Shown here: in pieces, positions 45,611 to 56,012 of the stretch
How the letters are laid out: every line of letters starts with the position of its first letter
Position numbering within the stretch: the first letter of the stretch is position 1
NCBI GenBank assembly: GCA_015056485.1
Contig: SVGD01000003.1
Coordinates: 78,214-142,213 of the forward strand
From: Clostridiales bacterium
Lineage (GTDB): Bacteria > Bacillota > Clostridia > TANB77 > CAG-508
DNA length: 64,000 nucleotides
Reading direction: 5' to 3'
Program-made: the position numbers and the translations under genes
Notes under the pieces: generated by a model
The model's database searches: none
What the model saw: the letters and a program-made list of their open reading frames with translations, nothing else
What the model was told of the DNA's origin: nothing

Positions 45611-47005
45611 TTTCAAAAATGCTGTATATGTTCTATATGCACAATAGATATCGTATTTGCTTGTTACTTCATATGGTGAATGCATTGATAATACTGGAAC
45701 TCCGCAATCAATTACATCTATACCTTTATTTGCTAATATATATGCAATAGTTCCGCCTCCACCAACATCTACTTTTCCTAATTCACCAACTTGGTAAGGT
45801 ATATCATTATTTTCTAAAAGATTTCTTACTTCTGCTACATATTCAGCATTTGCATCTGATGCCCCTGATTTTCCTCTTGCTCCTGTATATTTATTAAGTC
45901 CTATTCCATAACCTAGGAATGATGCATTATTTTTTTCTGATACTGAAGCATATATTGGATCTAATGCTGCATCAACATCTGCAGATAACATTCTTGAATT
46001 ACAGAAAACTTTATCTAATAAATTTGGTCTGTTTTCATTTAATTTGTTTAATAATTCTGCGATAAATGTATCAAAAACATGTGATTCCATTCCTGTATTT
46101 CCCATACTACCAATTTCTTCTTTATCCGCTAAAATACACACTGCTGTTTTCTTTGGATTTTCTATATCTAAAATTCCTCTTAATGATGTATAACTACAAA
46201 CTCTATCGTCTTGACCATATCCTGCAACCATGCTCTTATCAAAACCTAAGCTTTTTGCTTTAAAACTTGGCACTAATTCTAATTCTGAACTTTGGAAATC
46301 TGCTTCTGTTATTCCATATTTATCATTTAAAAGTTTTAATATATTAAATTTTATTCTTTCTGATGTTTTTTCATTACCATAAGGCATACTTCCTATTAAT
46401 AAATTCAAATCTTCTCCAGATATTCCATCTTTTAATTTTTTCTCCATTTGATCCATAGCTAAATGAGGTAATAAATCTGTTATTGTAAATATTGGATCTT
46501 CATCATCTTCACCAATATTTACTTTTATTTTTTCTCCATTAGATTTAACTATTACTCCATGAATACTAAGTGGAATTGTTGTCCATTGATATTTTTTGAT
46601 TCCACCATAATAATGTGTTTTTAAATATGCAAATCCTGTATCTTCATACAAAGGATTAGGTTTTAAGTCTAATCTTGGAGCATCAACATGAGCTCCAACT
46701 ATGTTTAATCCAGCTTCTAATGGTTTTTCACCAATTACAGCTATATACATGCTTTTATTTTTATTAATATAATATACTTTATCTCCTGGTGCTAAAATCA
46801 TTTTTTCTTTTATATCTACAAATCCGTTTTTATCTAAAATTTCTTTACTAAATTCGATTGTTTCTCTTTCTGTTTTACATTTATTTAAGAAATAAATATA
46901 CTCATCTCCAAGTTTAAATATTTCATTTTTTTCTTCCTCAGTTGTTTTTTCCCATCCACATTTTTTTGTATTAAATAGGATGTTCTTTAGTTTTTCATCA
47001 TCCAT
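45608..47005 (-). CDS. M18 family aminopeptidase
   Basis: 465 aa, dizinc aminopeptidase. VGAHVDAPRLDLKPNPLYED gives the first His/Asp ligands, CILADKEEIGSMGNTGMESH the Glu pair and Asp region, and VPVLSMHSPYEVTSKYDIYC the final His. It removes N-terminal, often acidic, residues from peptides; some are induced in sporulation. The ATG at 47005 follows AAGGAAGG. Confidence 0.93.
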   Translation of the reverse strand: MDDEKLKNILFNTKKCGWEKTTEEEKNEIFKLGDEYIYFLNKCKTERETIEFSKEILDKNGFVDIKEKMILAPGDKVYYINKNKSMYIAVIGEKPLEAGLNIVGAHVDAPRLDLKPNPLYEDTGFAYLKTHYYGGIKKYQWTTIPLSIHGVIVKSNGEKIKVNIGEDDEDPIFTITDLLPHLAMDQMEKKLKDGISGEDLNLLIGSMPYGNEKTSERIKFNILKLLNDKYGITEADFQSSELELVPSFKAKSLGFDKSMVAGYGQDDRVCSYTSLRGILDIENPKKTAVCILADKEEIGSMGNTGMESHVFDTFIAELLNKLNENRPNLLDKVFCNSRMLSADVDAALDPIYASVSEKNNASFLGYGIGLNKYTGARGKSGASDANAEYVAEVRNLLENNDIPYQVGELGKVDVGGGGTIAYILANKGIDVIDCGVPVLSMHSPYEVTSKYDIYCAYRTYTAFLK

Positions 47006-47094
47006 TTTACTACCTTCCTTTCTTTTGTTTGGTTAAATTATATCATAACAAAATTATTATGCAATATTTGTTATTTGAATTTTATAATTCTTAA

Positions 47095-47200
47095 TTGTAG
47101 GGGTCGGTCTCGACCGACACTGGGCAGGTCATCGGTTAGCCGTTCGAATGAAATGAGATTACGGATAACACATGCCATTGCGGTAAGACCTGCCCCTACA
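47095..47200. repeat. CCCCTACA-family repeat, long variant
   Basis: TTGTAGGGGTCGGTCTCGAC to AAGACCTGCCCCTACA, with an ATTACGGAT core near 47160 and CACATGCC shared with 2573-2648. It contains more than one palindrome. Confidence 0.75.
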
Positions 47201-47217
47201 TCTATAATTAAATTATT

Positions 47218-48183
47218 TTATATAAATAATTTAATTACATACAATGCGTATATACAAAGTAATAATATTCCATTATTTCTATTTATTCTGTTTTCTTTAT
47301 TTGCATAGCTAAATAGCCATATTAATAATGTCGCTCCTACAAGTAAAAATAAATTTTTTATAAGATTTTCATCAAATGGTATATCTATTAAAGCAGCTCC
47401 TGTACCTAATATTAAGAATGAATTTACTATACATGAGCCTATAATATTTCCCTCTGCAATATCATCGTCATGTTTTATTATTGCTATTATTGATGTAATT
47501 AATTCTGGTAATGAAGTTCCTATAGCAACTATAGTTAAACCTATAACTCTTTCACTTATTCCAATTTTACTAGCAAAATTTGTTGAACCATCAACTACAA
47601 AATCTCCTCCATATTTTAGTAGAATCGCTCCTAATATTATATAAATTATTGAGGAGATTAAACTATATTTTTTATCTTGCTTTGCTTCTTCATTCTCTTC
47701 ACTTGACTGTTTTATATTTTTTATTTGTAATATAATTGGAACTAAAAAATAGATGACTGAAAATACTAAAAGTACTATACCTTCAATTTTATTTATATCC
47801 GCTTTTTCTCCACCAAATATTCCTAAACCCATTGCAATTATAACGATTGAACTTGCAAACAATATTGGCAAATATATTTTCTTTGTTGATTTTTCTATAT
47901 CTATTGGTTTGATTACAGCCATAACACCTAATATTAATAATAGGTTAGCTAAATTACTACCTATTACATTTCCTGCAATTAAATCTGTAGACCCTTTGGC
48001 AGCTGAAATTATTGTTACTATTAGTTCTGGTAGAGATGTTCCAATTGCTACTATTGTTAATCCCACTAGAATTTCCGGTATATGAAATTTTTTGGCTATA
48101 TTACTTGCTCCTTTAATTAATACATTTGCTCCTAATACTAATAATATAAAACCTAAAATAATTAGTAAAATATCTATTAGCAA
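47218..48183 (-). CDS. Calcium/sodium antiporter (YrbG-like, CaCA family)
   Basis: 321 aa with the two inverted alpha-repeats typical of Na/Ca exchangers: GLTIVAIGTSLPELIVTIIS with GNVIGSNLANLLLILG, then GLTIVAIGTSLPELITSIIA with GNIIGSCIVNSFLILG. A central acidic loop (ENEEAKQDKK) separates the repeats. Member of the CaCA family; calcium efflux driven by sodium or protons. Single gene upstream of a repeat, downstream of ksgA in genome order. Confidence 0.93.
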   Translation of the reverse strand: MLIDILLIILGFILLVLGANVLIKGASNIAKKFHIPEILVGLTIVAIGTSLPELIVTIISAAKGSTDLIAGNVIGSNLANLLLILGVMAVIKPIDIEKSTKKIYLPILFASSIVIIAMGLGIFGGEKADINKIEGIVLLVFSVIYFLVPIILQIKNIKQSSEENEEAKQDKKYSLISSIIYIILGAILLKYGGDFVVDGSTNFASKIGISERVIGLTIVAIGTSLPELITSIIAIIKHDDDIAEGNIIGSCIVNSFLILGTGAALIDIPFDENLIKNLFLLVGATLLIWLFSYANKENRINRNNGILLLCIYALYVIKLFI

Positions 48184-48214
48184 TTTATTTTCCTCCTTTG
48201 TATATTATTACATT

Positions 48215-49081
48215 TTATTTTTGTTTTATTCTCTCTATATAATCTGCGATTTCTGCAAATTGTTCTAATGTTAATTTTTCTCCTCTTATTTTCAAATCTA
48301 TATTTAAACATTCAAGCATTTTTTCTATCTCATTCTTACTTTTTAATAAGTTACCATTAGAGAACGCATTTAATAATGTTTTTCTCTTTTGCATAAATGC
48401 AAGTTTTATAACTTTAAATAAAGTTTTTTCATTTAATACTTTTACAGCAGGTTGTTCTAAAACATCTAATTTTATTATTGCAGAATCAACTTCTGGTGCT
48501 GGTAAAAATGATGTGTTTGGTGCATCAATTACTTTTTCCGGATTTGTATAGTAATTTATTGAATAAGTAATTGCTCCTGAAAATTCTTCACCTGGTTTTG
48601 CAACTAGCCTATCAGCAACTTCTTTTTGTACCATAACTGTTATACTTTTTATATCAAGTCTTTCTTCCAAAAGTTTCATTATAATAGGTGTTGTTATGTA
48701 ATAAGGAAGATTTGCAACTATTTTTACATTTTTTATTTCATTAGTTTTTTCAGATTTTATTAAGTTTTTTAAATCAACTTTTAAAACATCATCATTGATT
48801 AATTGAAAATTGCTATATGCTAGAAATCTATCATTTAATATTTTTAACATTCTTTCATCTAATTCTATACAAATAACCTTTCCGGCTTCTTCTAGTAAAT
48901 ATTTTGTTAATGTTCCTAACCCCGGACCTATTTCTATTACTAAATCTTCTTTCGTAATATTTGCAGCCTCTATTGCTTTTATTATAGGTTCTTCATCTAT
49001 TAAAAAATTTTGTCCTAATCTTTTATTTGCTGTTATATTATATTTTTTCATTAATAATTTAGTTTCTTTTAAAAGTTCCAT
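48215..49081 (-). CDS. ksgA: 16S rRNA dimethyladenosine methyltransferase
   Basis: 288 aa; dimethylates A1518 and A1519 of 16S rRNA. LGQNFLID at the start, EIGPGLGTLTKYL as the SAM site, then DVLKVDL, VANLPYYITTPIIMK and a C-terminal helical domain. RBS TGGAGGGTTAA. The neighbour in the same direction is the antiporter 31 bp later. Confidence 0.97.
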   Translation of the reverse strand: MELLKETKLLMKKYNITANKRLGQNFLIDEEPIIKAIEAANITKEDLVIEIGPGLGTLTKYLLEEAGKVICIELDERMLKILNDRFLAYSNFQLINDDVLKVDLKNLIKSEKTNEIKNVKIVANLPYYITTPIIMKLLEERLDIKSITVMVQKEVADRLVAKPGEEFSGAITYSINYYTNPEKVIDAPNTSFLPAPEVDSAIIKLDVLEQPAVKVLNEKTLFKVIKLAFMQKRKTLLNAFSNGNLLKSKNEIEKMLECLNIDLKIRGEKLTLEQFAEIADYIERIKQK

Positions 49082-49117
49082 TTAACCCTCCAAATCATTT
49101 ATGAGGTTTATTATATC

Positions 49118-49152
49118 ATATCCAACCACCAAATTCCAAATACCAAATACAA
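49118..49152. repeat. Heptad-periodic short repeat
   Basis: CCAACCA-CCAAATT-CCAAATA-CCAAATA: four 7-mers between ksgA and spoVD, same unit type as 26705. Confidence 0.7.
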
Positions 49153-49225
49153 ATTTATTTTATTATTTTTTATTGCTTTTTATCGGTTGTTAATATAAAA
49201 TTTTACTTAGGAGTTGTATGATTTT

Positions 49226-51454
49226 ATGAATAAAAAAGTAAATAAAAAAATAAAAACTAAAAATATAAATACTAAAAGACTTGGAGGTTGTTTAATTGTT
49301 GGACTAGTACTTTTAATTTTGCTAATAATTCGTATATGTTGGTTACAATTTATCCAAGGAAGCTCCTTAAGAGAAGAAGCTTATACTCAACAAACTACTA
49401 ATAGAACTATCGCCCCTGAAAGAGGTACAATTTATGATTCTAAAGGGAAAGTTCTTGCTACTAGCTTATCTACAGATACTGTTACAGTAAACCCTTCTAA
49501 TGTTTTCTACGATAATGATTCTGAGGTACCTAAAGAATTCTTAGCTTCATATTTCAGTGAATTATTTAAATTAGATTATAATGAAACTCTTGAAAAATTA
49601 TCATCTGAATCTACTTCTGTTACAATAGCAAAAAAAGTAGAAAAAGATACTATAGATACTTTAAAAGATTGGTTGAAACAAAACGATATTGTTTCCGGAG
49701 TTAATATTACAGAAAAAACTACTCGTCACTACCCTTATGAAACTTTAGCTTCAAGTTTAATTGGTTTTACAGGTACTGATAACCAAGGATTAATGGGGCT
49801 AGAAAATTCCCTAGATTCAATTTTAGCTGGTACAGCTGGCACAGTCGTAACATCTTTAGATTCAATTAATGGAGAAATTCCTAATTCTGAACAAACTTAT
49901 GTTGCTGCAAAAAATGGTTCAGATGTTACACTTACTATAGACGTATATATTCAGGCAATCGCTGATAAATATTTGGAGCAAGCTGTAATAGATAATAATG
50001 CTGATGGTGGAAATGTTATAATTATGAACCCAAATAATGGTGATATTTTAGCCATGTCTACTTATCCGAATTACGATTTAAATACTCCTTTTACTCCTAT
50101 TGATGAAGAAATTTTAAAAACTTGGGATACACTATCATCTGAAGAACAAAATGATTATTTATACAGCATTTGGTCTAACAAGGCTGTTCAAAGCACCTAT
50201 GAACCTGGTTCTACTTTCAAACTTATAACTGCTGCTACTGCTATAGAAGAAAATATTATAACAAATGTAGATGAAGTTCTATTTTCTTGTCATGGTTCAG
50301 AAACTGTAGCAGATAGAAATATCAAGTGCTGGCGTAGTTACAATCCGCACGGTTATCAAAGTTTAAAACAAGCTTTAGGAAATTCATGTAACCCTGCGTT
50401 TATTCAATTAGCAAGAAAAATCGGACCTGAAACTTTATATAAATATTATGAGGCATTTGGTCTTTTCGAAAAAACAAGTACAAAATTTTATGGAGAATCA
50501 AATAGTATTTTTCACGATTTAGACTCTATTGGTGAAGTTGATCTTGCAACTTTATCATTTGGTCAAAGATTTGTAATTACTCCGCTTCAAATGGTTACAG
50601 CTATTTCTTGTATTGCAAATGAAGGTACTTTAGTTGAACCTAAAATCATAAAAGAAATTACAGATACCAATACTAAATCAGTTGAAGTTTTAGAAACAAA
50701 TGAAATTAGACAAGTTCTTTCTAAACAAACTTCAGAAACTTTAATGCAAATGATGGATTATGTAGTAACAGATGGTACTGGTAAATATGCACAAGTTCAA
50801 GGTTATTCTATTGGTGGTAAATCTGGTACTTCTGAACCAATTGATAGTAAAAAAGACGAAGGTTATGTTGCATCATTTATTGGTGTTTCTCCTACTTCAA
50901 ATGCTGAAGTCGTTATTTTAGTTGCAATATATGACCCAAAAGGTGCTTCATATCAAGGAGGCCAAGTAGCAGGACCTGTTGTTTCACAAATCTTATCCGA
51001 AGTACTTCCTTATTTAGGAATAACTTCTAGTAACACTGGAAATACTCCTGAAGTTTACTCTAGTGTATCTTTAGCAGATGTTAGAGGGAAAACAATTTCT
51101 GAAGCAAAACAAATACTAGCAAATGCAGGTTTCAATGTTATAATTTCTGGTAATGAAGATGTAAATACAACTTTAATTACAGACCAAGTTCCAAAACCTG
51201 GTACTTCACTTATAAAAGATTCTAATGTATATTTATATACTGAAGCTAATAATGAAAGAGAAATTGTAACAGTTCCAAACTTAAAAGGATTATCAGCTTC
51301 AGAAGCTATTAATACTTTAAAAGCTAATAAATTAAATATAATTATAGATGGTTCTGGTATTGTAATAAGTCAAGATATAGCATCAGGCAAACAATTAGAA
51401 AAAGGAAGTACAATTACTGTAACAATGCAACAAGAATTATCTGGTGGATATTAG
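49226..51454 (+). CDS. spoVD: Stage V sporulation protein D-like PBP (class B, two PASTA domains)
   Basis: 742 aa. Single N-terminal membrane anchor (CLIVGLVLLILLIIRICWLQ), PBP dimerisation domain (RTIAPERGTIYD), and transpeptidase with PGSTFKLIT (SxxK Ser), GNSCNPAFIQ (SxN) and GGKSGTSEP (KSG). Two PASTA domains close it (about residues 605-670 and 675-742). SpoVD acts in cortex peptidoglycan synthesis; a vegetative PBP2B-like role is the alternative. Chosen start ATG with AGGAG 12 nt upstream. Confidence 0.93.
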   Translation: MNKKVNKKIKTKNINTKRLGGCLIVGLVLLILLIIRICWLQFIQGSSLREEAYTQQTTNRTIAPERGTIYDSKGKVLATSLSTDTVTVNPSNVFYDNDSEVPKEFLASYFSELFKLDYNETLEKLSSESTSVTIAKKVEKDTIDTLKDWLKQNDIVSGVNITEKTTRHYPYETLASSLIGFTGTDNQGLMGLENSLDSILAGTAGTVVTSLDSINGEIPNSEQTYVAAKNGSDVTLTIDVYIQAIADKYLEQAVIDNNADGGNVIIMNPNNGDILAMSTYPNYDLNTPFTPIDEEILKTWDTLSSEEQNDYLYSIWSNKAVQSTYEPGSTFKLITAATAIEENIITNVDEVLFSCHGSETVADRNIKCWRSYNPHGYQSLKQALGNSCNPAFIQLARKIGPETLYKYYEAFGLFEKTSTKFYGESNSIFHDLDSIGEVDLATLSFGQRFVITPLQMVTAISCIANEGTLVEPKIIKEITDTNTKSVEVLETNEIRQVLSKQTSETLMQMMDYVVTDGTGKYAQVQGYSIGGKSGTSEPIDSKKDEGYVASFIGVSPTSNAEVVILVAIYDPKGASYQGGQVAGPVVSQILSEVLPYLGITSSNTGNTPEVYSSVSLADVRGKTISEAKQILANAGFNVIISGNEDVNTTLITDQVPKPGTSLIKDSNVYLYTEANNEREIVTVPNLKGLSASEAINTLKANKLNIIIDGSGIVISQDIASGKQLEKGSTITVTMQQELSGGY

Positions 51455-51486
51455 AAATGGAGTTTGGAGTTTGGTAATTCAAATAT
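51455..51486. repeat. Heptad-periodic short repeat
   Basis: TGGAGTT-TGGAGTT-TGGTAAT, then TCAAATA: 7-mers right after the spoVD stop; complementary in type to the CCAAxxx units of 49118. Confidence 0.65.
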
Positions 51487-51530
51487 TCCTTTAAACAACT
51501 AAAAATAGTTACGTTATTAAATAAATAATA

Positions 51531-51583
51531 AAATAAAAATCTAAAAGAAAGTACTCTACTTAAATCTTTTAGATTTTTATTTT
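51531..51583. terminator. Bidirectional terminator
   Basis: AAATAAAAATCTAAAAGA pairs with the tract at 51565-51583 (TCTTTTAGATTTTTATTT); between spoVD and the convergent DUF6512 gene. Confidence 0.88.
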
Positions 51584-52113
51584 TATGAAATTCCGTAATT
51601 TCCTGTTATTGGATCCATAAATAATCCAATGTGTGGTGGAAAAAATGTAAATAATATAAAACATAAAAATAATGCTATTAAAATAATACTTTGTACAAAA
51701 TTATTACATTCAGATTTATTGCTTATATTTTTTAAAGTGTAATACTCTGCTAAAATAACAGCAACAATAAAACTTCCAATATCCAAAACAGAAAGATTTT
51801 TTTCCAATATTCCTGTATAAGTATAAAAAAATATTACAATAAAAGAAAGAGCAAGAAGAATTCCCTTCGTTTTTACACATAAATAATTGGGAAATTCTTT
51901 TTTAAAATAAATAAAACCTACTATTGAGCTTATTAACATAGGAAAAAAAATTAATTTCAAATGTTCCCATGTACTTTCATTTACAGCGCTAAAAGCTCCT
52001 ACTATTAAATTAGCTCCATGCCAATCAAAAGTAAAATGTAAAATTGTTCCCAGTACTAATGTAAAAATAGCACTAAAAAATTCAAACTTAAAAATGGAAT
52101 ATTGTTTCAACAT
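51583..52113 (-). CDS. DUF6512-like membrane protein
   Basis: 176 aa, five or six membrane segments. The first region carries ILHFTFDWHGANLIVGAFSA then VNESTWEHLKLIFFPML, a conserved His/Asn/Glu/His-containing pattern of this Firmicutes family of unknown function. Stop lies inside the shared terminator. RBS GAGG before the ATG. Confidence 0.7.
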   Translation of the reverse strand: MLKQYSIFKFEFFSAIFTLVLGTILHFTFDWHGANLIVGAFSAVNESTWEHLKLIFFPMLISSIVGFIYFKKEFPNYLCVKTKGILLALSFIVIFFYTYTGILEKNLSVLDIGSFIVAVILAEYYTLKNISNKSECNNFVQSIILIALFLCFILFTFFPPHIGLFMDPITGNYGIS

Positions 52114-52286
52114 AGAGCCTCCTTATAATTTATATATTCTAAAAACTTTTATATATTACACTAAACTAATATTCTTTTGCTAACCTTTATCTCATTTTTC
52201 TCCTTTTCCTAAAATATTTAAAAATTATGGTAAAATTTTGTTATATATTATATAATTTTGATAGTTTAAAATTTCTGGAGGTTTAT

Positions 52287-53072
52287 ATGAAAAATATAGA
52301 TAATATAGACTTAAACGGTATTAGTCTAAAAGCAGAAGACTTATATGTTGTATCAGATTTTGATAGCACTATAACTAATGGGGATAGTTATGGGAGTCTA
52401 GATGTTATTACATATTCTAAACTTTTAGGTGAAAAATATTCTGAAAGACATCAATATATTGTAACTGAATATGCGGAAAAAGCAAAAAAATCTTCAAATA
52501 TAACATTAAAAAAAGATTTATGGTTTACACACCTATATGAATATATTAAACTACTAAAAGATTATAATTTAACAGAGGAACTTTTAGAAAACATTATCAA
52601 AAATTCTAATATAAAATTTAGAAAAGGTTTTGATAAATTTATAAGTTATCTACATTCAAAAAAAATCCCATTAATTATAATTTCTTCTGGATTAGGTAAC
52701 TCCATTGAATTATTTTTAAAAATGAATGACATGTATTATGATAATATTTACATAGTATCTAATTTCGTTGATTTTGATTCAGATGGAAAAATAGTAAATA
52801 TTCCTAAAAATATTGTTACTCCTGTAATAAAAAATGAAGCTTTTATTGATAGAAATCTTAATTCTATAATAAAGAAAAGAAATAATAAATTAATTTTTGG
52901 TGATATACCTGATGATATTTGTATGTCAAAAATTAATGAACATCATAATACTTTATCAATAGCTTTTGATAATCAAAAATATGACAATTCATTATTTGAC
53001 CAATTTGATGTATTAACAGATAATAGTAACATATTCGATTTATTAGAAAAATCAATTAATGAGGCAATATAA
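52287..53072 (+). CDS. HAD-superfamily phosphatase (first gene of HAD-MFS-MFS-HAD operon)
   Basis: 261 aa. DFDSTIT supplies the DxD nucleophile/acid pair, IIISSGLGN is motif II, and GDIPDDICM is motif IV. The long helical cap (residues 50-110) resembles UMPH-1/cytosolic 5'-nucleotidases, so a nucleotide or sugar-phosphate substrate is likely. CTGGAGG before the ATG at 52287 sets the start (the frame upstream lacks a ribosome site). The next gene starts 1-2 bp later. Confidence 0.8.
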   Translation: MKNIDNIDLNGISLKAEDLYVVSDFDSTITNGDSYGSLDVITYSKLLGEKYSERHQYIVTEYAEKAKKSSNITLKKDLWFTHLYEYIKLLKDYNLTEELLENIIKNSNIKFRKGFDKFISYLHSKKIPLIIISSGLGNSIELFLKMNDMYYDNIYIVSNFVDFDSDGKIVNIPKNIVTPVIKNEAFIDRNLNSIIKKRNNKLIFGDIPDDICMSKINEHHNTLSIAFDNQKYDNSLFDQFDVLTDNSNIFDLLEKSINEAI

Positions 53073-53073
53073 A

Positions 53074-54228
53074 ATGAAAGAATATTTTTATAAAAAACAA
53101 TATAAATACTTATATTTGGGTAGTATATCTTATAATTTAGCTAATGCCTTAATACAAATATTTGGAACAGTAATGCTTTATAAGAGTGGAATTCCGATTT
53201 GGCTTATATTATTAATTTATGGTTTGAGATTTGGTATTACAGGATTTTGCACTCCACTTTTTGTAACAATATCAGCAAAATTTGGAATAGCAAAGTGTAT
53301 TCTTGTTTCTAATATATTTAACATTATAAGTACTTATATGATGTTAAATGAAACAAATCTATATAAGAATATTATAATATTTATATTAGTAATGGGATTT
53401 ATGGGACTTTCTAATCCATCATCAGATGCTTTATCTAGTAAATATGTATATACTAATCATAGAGGTAGATATAATAGTTTTATAAATATCACTAAAATAT
53501 TAGGTAGTGCAATTGCAAGTATTTTTGTTGCATGGGGAGTAATAAGTAATAATAATGTAATTTTATTTATAGTAATATCTATCTTCTTTTTATTACATTA
53601 CATTTTTATTAAACAAATAGATTATAAACCAGAAAATAAACAGAACGCTTTTAAAGAAAGTATGAAATATATTTTTACAACCAAAAGCAAATATAAAATC
53701 ATTTATGCATTAAGAACAAATCATATAATAGAACGACAATTTGTTCCATTATATTTATATATAGTTTTAGACGATTTCCTAGCCTTTTCATCAATTACTG
53801 TATTATCTTTAATATTACAAGCTGTAATAATTATATTAATAGGAAAATATTCAGATAAAAATATATCAAAGTCAAATACTTTAGTAAGTATTATAAAAGC
53901 TATTATAACAGGAATATTTTTGTTAGCCAAAGATAATATAACAATATCATTTAATAAAATATTAAATGATAATTTTGAAAAAGTTTACGAAACATCAATT
54001 CAGACATCAATTCAAAATATAATAAAAGAGTCTAAAGAAAATAATGAGCTTCTATCAGCAATTGGACAAATGAGTCTATGCTTTACAGAAGTAATAGTAT
54101 TTGGATTTCTTGCTTTAATAAGCAAATTTATAGGAGAAAACATTTTTATTTTAATATTTATACTATCAATAATTTCTTCAATTCTAATAAATATTAACAT
54201 CAAAAATCATACAAGTAAGGAGAATTAA
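53074..54228 (+). CDS. Major facilitator superfamily-like transporter A
   Basis: 384 aa, 10-12 membrane segments. A conserved loop is NPSSDALSSKYVYTNHRGRY, typical of MFS exporters between helices 4 and 5; a second half starts after residue 215. A Lys/Glu-rich loop sits at about 300-330 (IQTSIQNIIKESKENNEL). Substrate unknown. Directly follows the HAD phosphatase gene and overlaps its translation unit; the next gene begins immediately after its stop. Confidence 0.75.
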   Translation: MKEYFYKKQYKYLYLGSISYNLANALIQIFGTVMLYKSGIPIWLILLIYGLRFGITGFCTPLFVTISAKFGIAKCILVSNIFNIISTYMMLNETNLYKNIIIFILVMGFMGLSNPSSDALSSKYVYTNHRGRYNSFINITKILGSAIASIFVAWGVISNNNVILFIVISIFFLLHYIFIKQIDYKPENKQNAFKESMKYIFTTKSKYKIIYALRTNHIIERQFVPLYLYIVLDDFLAFSSITVLSLILQAVIIILIGKYSDKNISKSNTLVSIIKAIITGIFLLAKDNITISFNKILNDNFEKVYETSIQTSIQNIIKESKENNELLSAIGQMSLCFTEVIVFGFLALISKFIGENIFILIFILSIISSILININIKNHTSKEN

Positions 54229-55407
54229 ATGTCAAAAAATACAAAATTATTATTAATAGTAACTTCTATTAGAAAAATTATTGATATATTCTTAGGCCCA
54301 TTTTTAACAGCTTATTTATTTAAAGTATCAATAAATAACATTCAAACCATATCTATTTACAATATATTTTCCTATATAATTCTTGCTTTAATATCACTAA
54401 TTCTTGGAAAATTTCTTAAAAACAAATATGATATGGAAATATTTAGACTAGGTGTAATCTCTCGATTTATTTTATTAGTAATTTTAATTATTTTAGGTGA
54501 AAATATTATCAATTACATATGGCTATTTTCTATAATTTCTGGATTCTCGACTGCTGCTTTATCATTTCCCTTAAATTTGTTTGCATCTGCTCGAGTTCCA
54601 AATGATGAAAAGAAGTCTTTTGTCGTGTATAGAACAATTTTAACAAATTTAGCTAAAGTTTTAATCCCATTTTTATTAGGTTCAATAATATCAATAAAAA
54701 GTTTTGAAACTACTGCTGTTATAATATTAATATTATCAATTTTACAAATAATTTTATCTTTTAAATTAAACATGAAAGAATTTAATCAATGTAAAAATCA
54801 AGAATTAAATGTAGTTCAAGAATACAAAAAAATTAAAAATAATATAGAATTAAGAAGATTTTATACTCTAAAATTTTGTAAAGGACTAGCTTATGAAGGC
54901 GCTTTAGATACTGCTGTTACTTTATTAATTATAATGACTTTTCAGTCAGATTTTAGTTTAGGAATTATAACATCTATAATATCAATATTATCTATGATAA
55001 GTTCATATCTTTATAAAAAAATTAAGATTAATAAAAATACAAAATTATTAATTATACTCTCTTCTATTATAATTCTTATAACATCTATTTTATTAGTATT
55101 TAAAACTAATAATTATACGATTGTTATATACAATTTAATTTTTGCTTTCTTCTTACAATTTATTATAGTTGCAGAAGAATTTAAAACTTTAAAATTCACT
55201 AATAGTAATATAATTAATGATTTAAATAGAGTAGAAACATATATACTTCTAGAATTTTTTTTGAATTTAGGTAGAGTAATTAGTTATTCTCTCTTGTTTA
55301 TTGTGGGAATATATAGTAAATTATATTTGTTAGAAATTTTAATAATATTATTAGCTTTATCAATATGTACTGAAGTATTAACTTTAATCAAATTTAATGA
55401 AAAATAA
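54229..55407 (+). CDS. Major facilitator superfamily-like transporter B
   Basis: 392 aa, about 12 membrane segments, paralogous in size and layout to transporter A but with low sequence similarity. It has the MFS-like loop ARVPNDEKKSFVVYRTILTN. RBS AAGGAG 5 nt before the ATG, inside the end of gene A. The pair may form a heteromeric or sequential transport system. Confidence 0.7.
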   Translation: MSKNTKLLLIVTSIRKIIDIFLGPFLTAYLFKVSINNIQTISIYNIFSYIILALISLILGKFLKNKYDMEIFRLGVISRFILLVILIILGENIINYIWLFSIISGFSTAALSFPLNLFASARVPNDEKKSFVVYRTILTNLAKVLIPFLLGSIISIKSFETTAVIILILSILQIILSFKLNMKEFNQCKNQELNVVQEYKKIKNNIELRRFYTLKFCKGLAYEGALDTAVTLLIIMTFQSDFSLGIITSIISILSMISSYLYKKIKINKNTKLLIILSSIIILITSILLVFKTNNYTIVIYNLIFAFFLQFIIVAEEFKTLKFTNSNIINDLNRVETYILLEFFLNLGRVISYSLLFIVGIYSKLYLLEILIILLALSICTEVLTLIKFNEK

Positions 55408-55427
55408 ATGTAAAAAAGGAGATAAAT

Positions 55428-56012
55428 ATGAATATTGGAATTGATATAGATGGTGTTTTAACAAATGATGATGAATATCTTTTGGATTATACTAGCAAAT
55501 ATTGTTATGAAAATAATTTGAGTGGTTTTTCAGATGCTAGTTTATATGAATATAGCAAATATAACTGGGATGAAGATACAATAAATGATTATAGAAAAAA
55601 ATATTTCGTTAACTATTGTAAAAATGTACCTGCTAGAAGATTTGCTAGTGAAATTATAAAAAAATTAAGAAAAGATGGTCACAAAATATTTATTATTACT
55701 GGAAGGCATAAAACTGCTAATAATGGAAAAATAAATAATTCTAATATTAGAAAATGTACTTTAAGATGGTTAAGAAAAAATAAAATTGAATATGATAAAG
55801 CAATTTTTACACTTCCGCCAAAAGTAAATGAAGTTATAGAAAATAAAATTGATTTAATGATTGAAGACACACCTGTTACTATTAATGAATTAGCAAAAGT
55901 AGTTAAAGTTCTTTACTATGATACACCTTATAACAAAAATATAGAAAATGAAAATATTACAAGAGTTTTTAGTTGGTATGATATTTATATGAAAATTAAA
56001 AATATGGAGTAA
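55428..56012 (+). CDS. HAD-superfamily nucleotidase-like protein (last gene of operon)
   Basis: 194 aa. GIDIDGVLTNDDEYLLDY holds the nucleophile/acid pair, IITGRH is motif II, and IDLMIEDTPVTINEL is the acidic motif IV. This matches the compact 5'(3')-deoxyribonucleotidase-like class (COG5663). It likely dephosphorylates the same or a related phospho-compound as the first HAD gene. RBS AAAGGAGA. 20-bp gap to transporter B. Confidence 0.8.
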   Translation: MNIGIDIDGVLTNDDEYLLDYTSKYCYENNLSGFSDASLYEYSKYNWDEDTINDYRKKYFVNYCKNVPARRFASEIIKKLRKDGHKIFIITGRHKTANNGKINNSNIRKCTLRWLRKNKIEYDKAIFTLPPKVNEVIENKIDLMIEDTPVTINELAKVVKVLYYDTPYNKNIENENITRVFSWYDIYMKIKNME

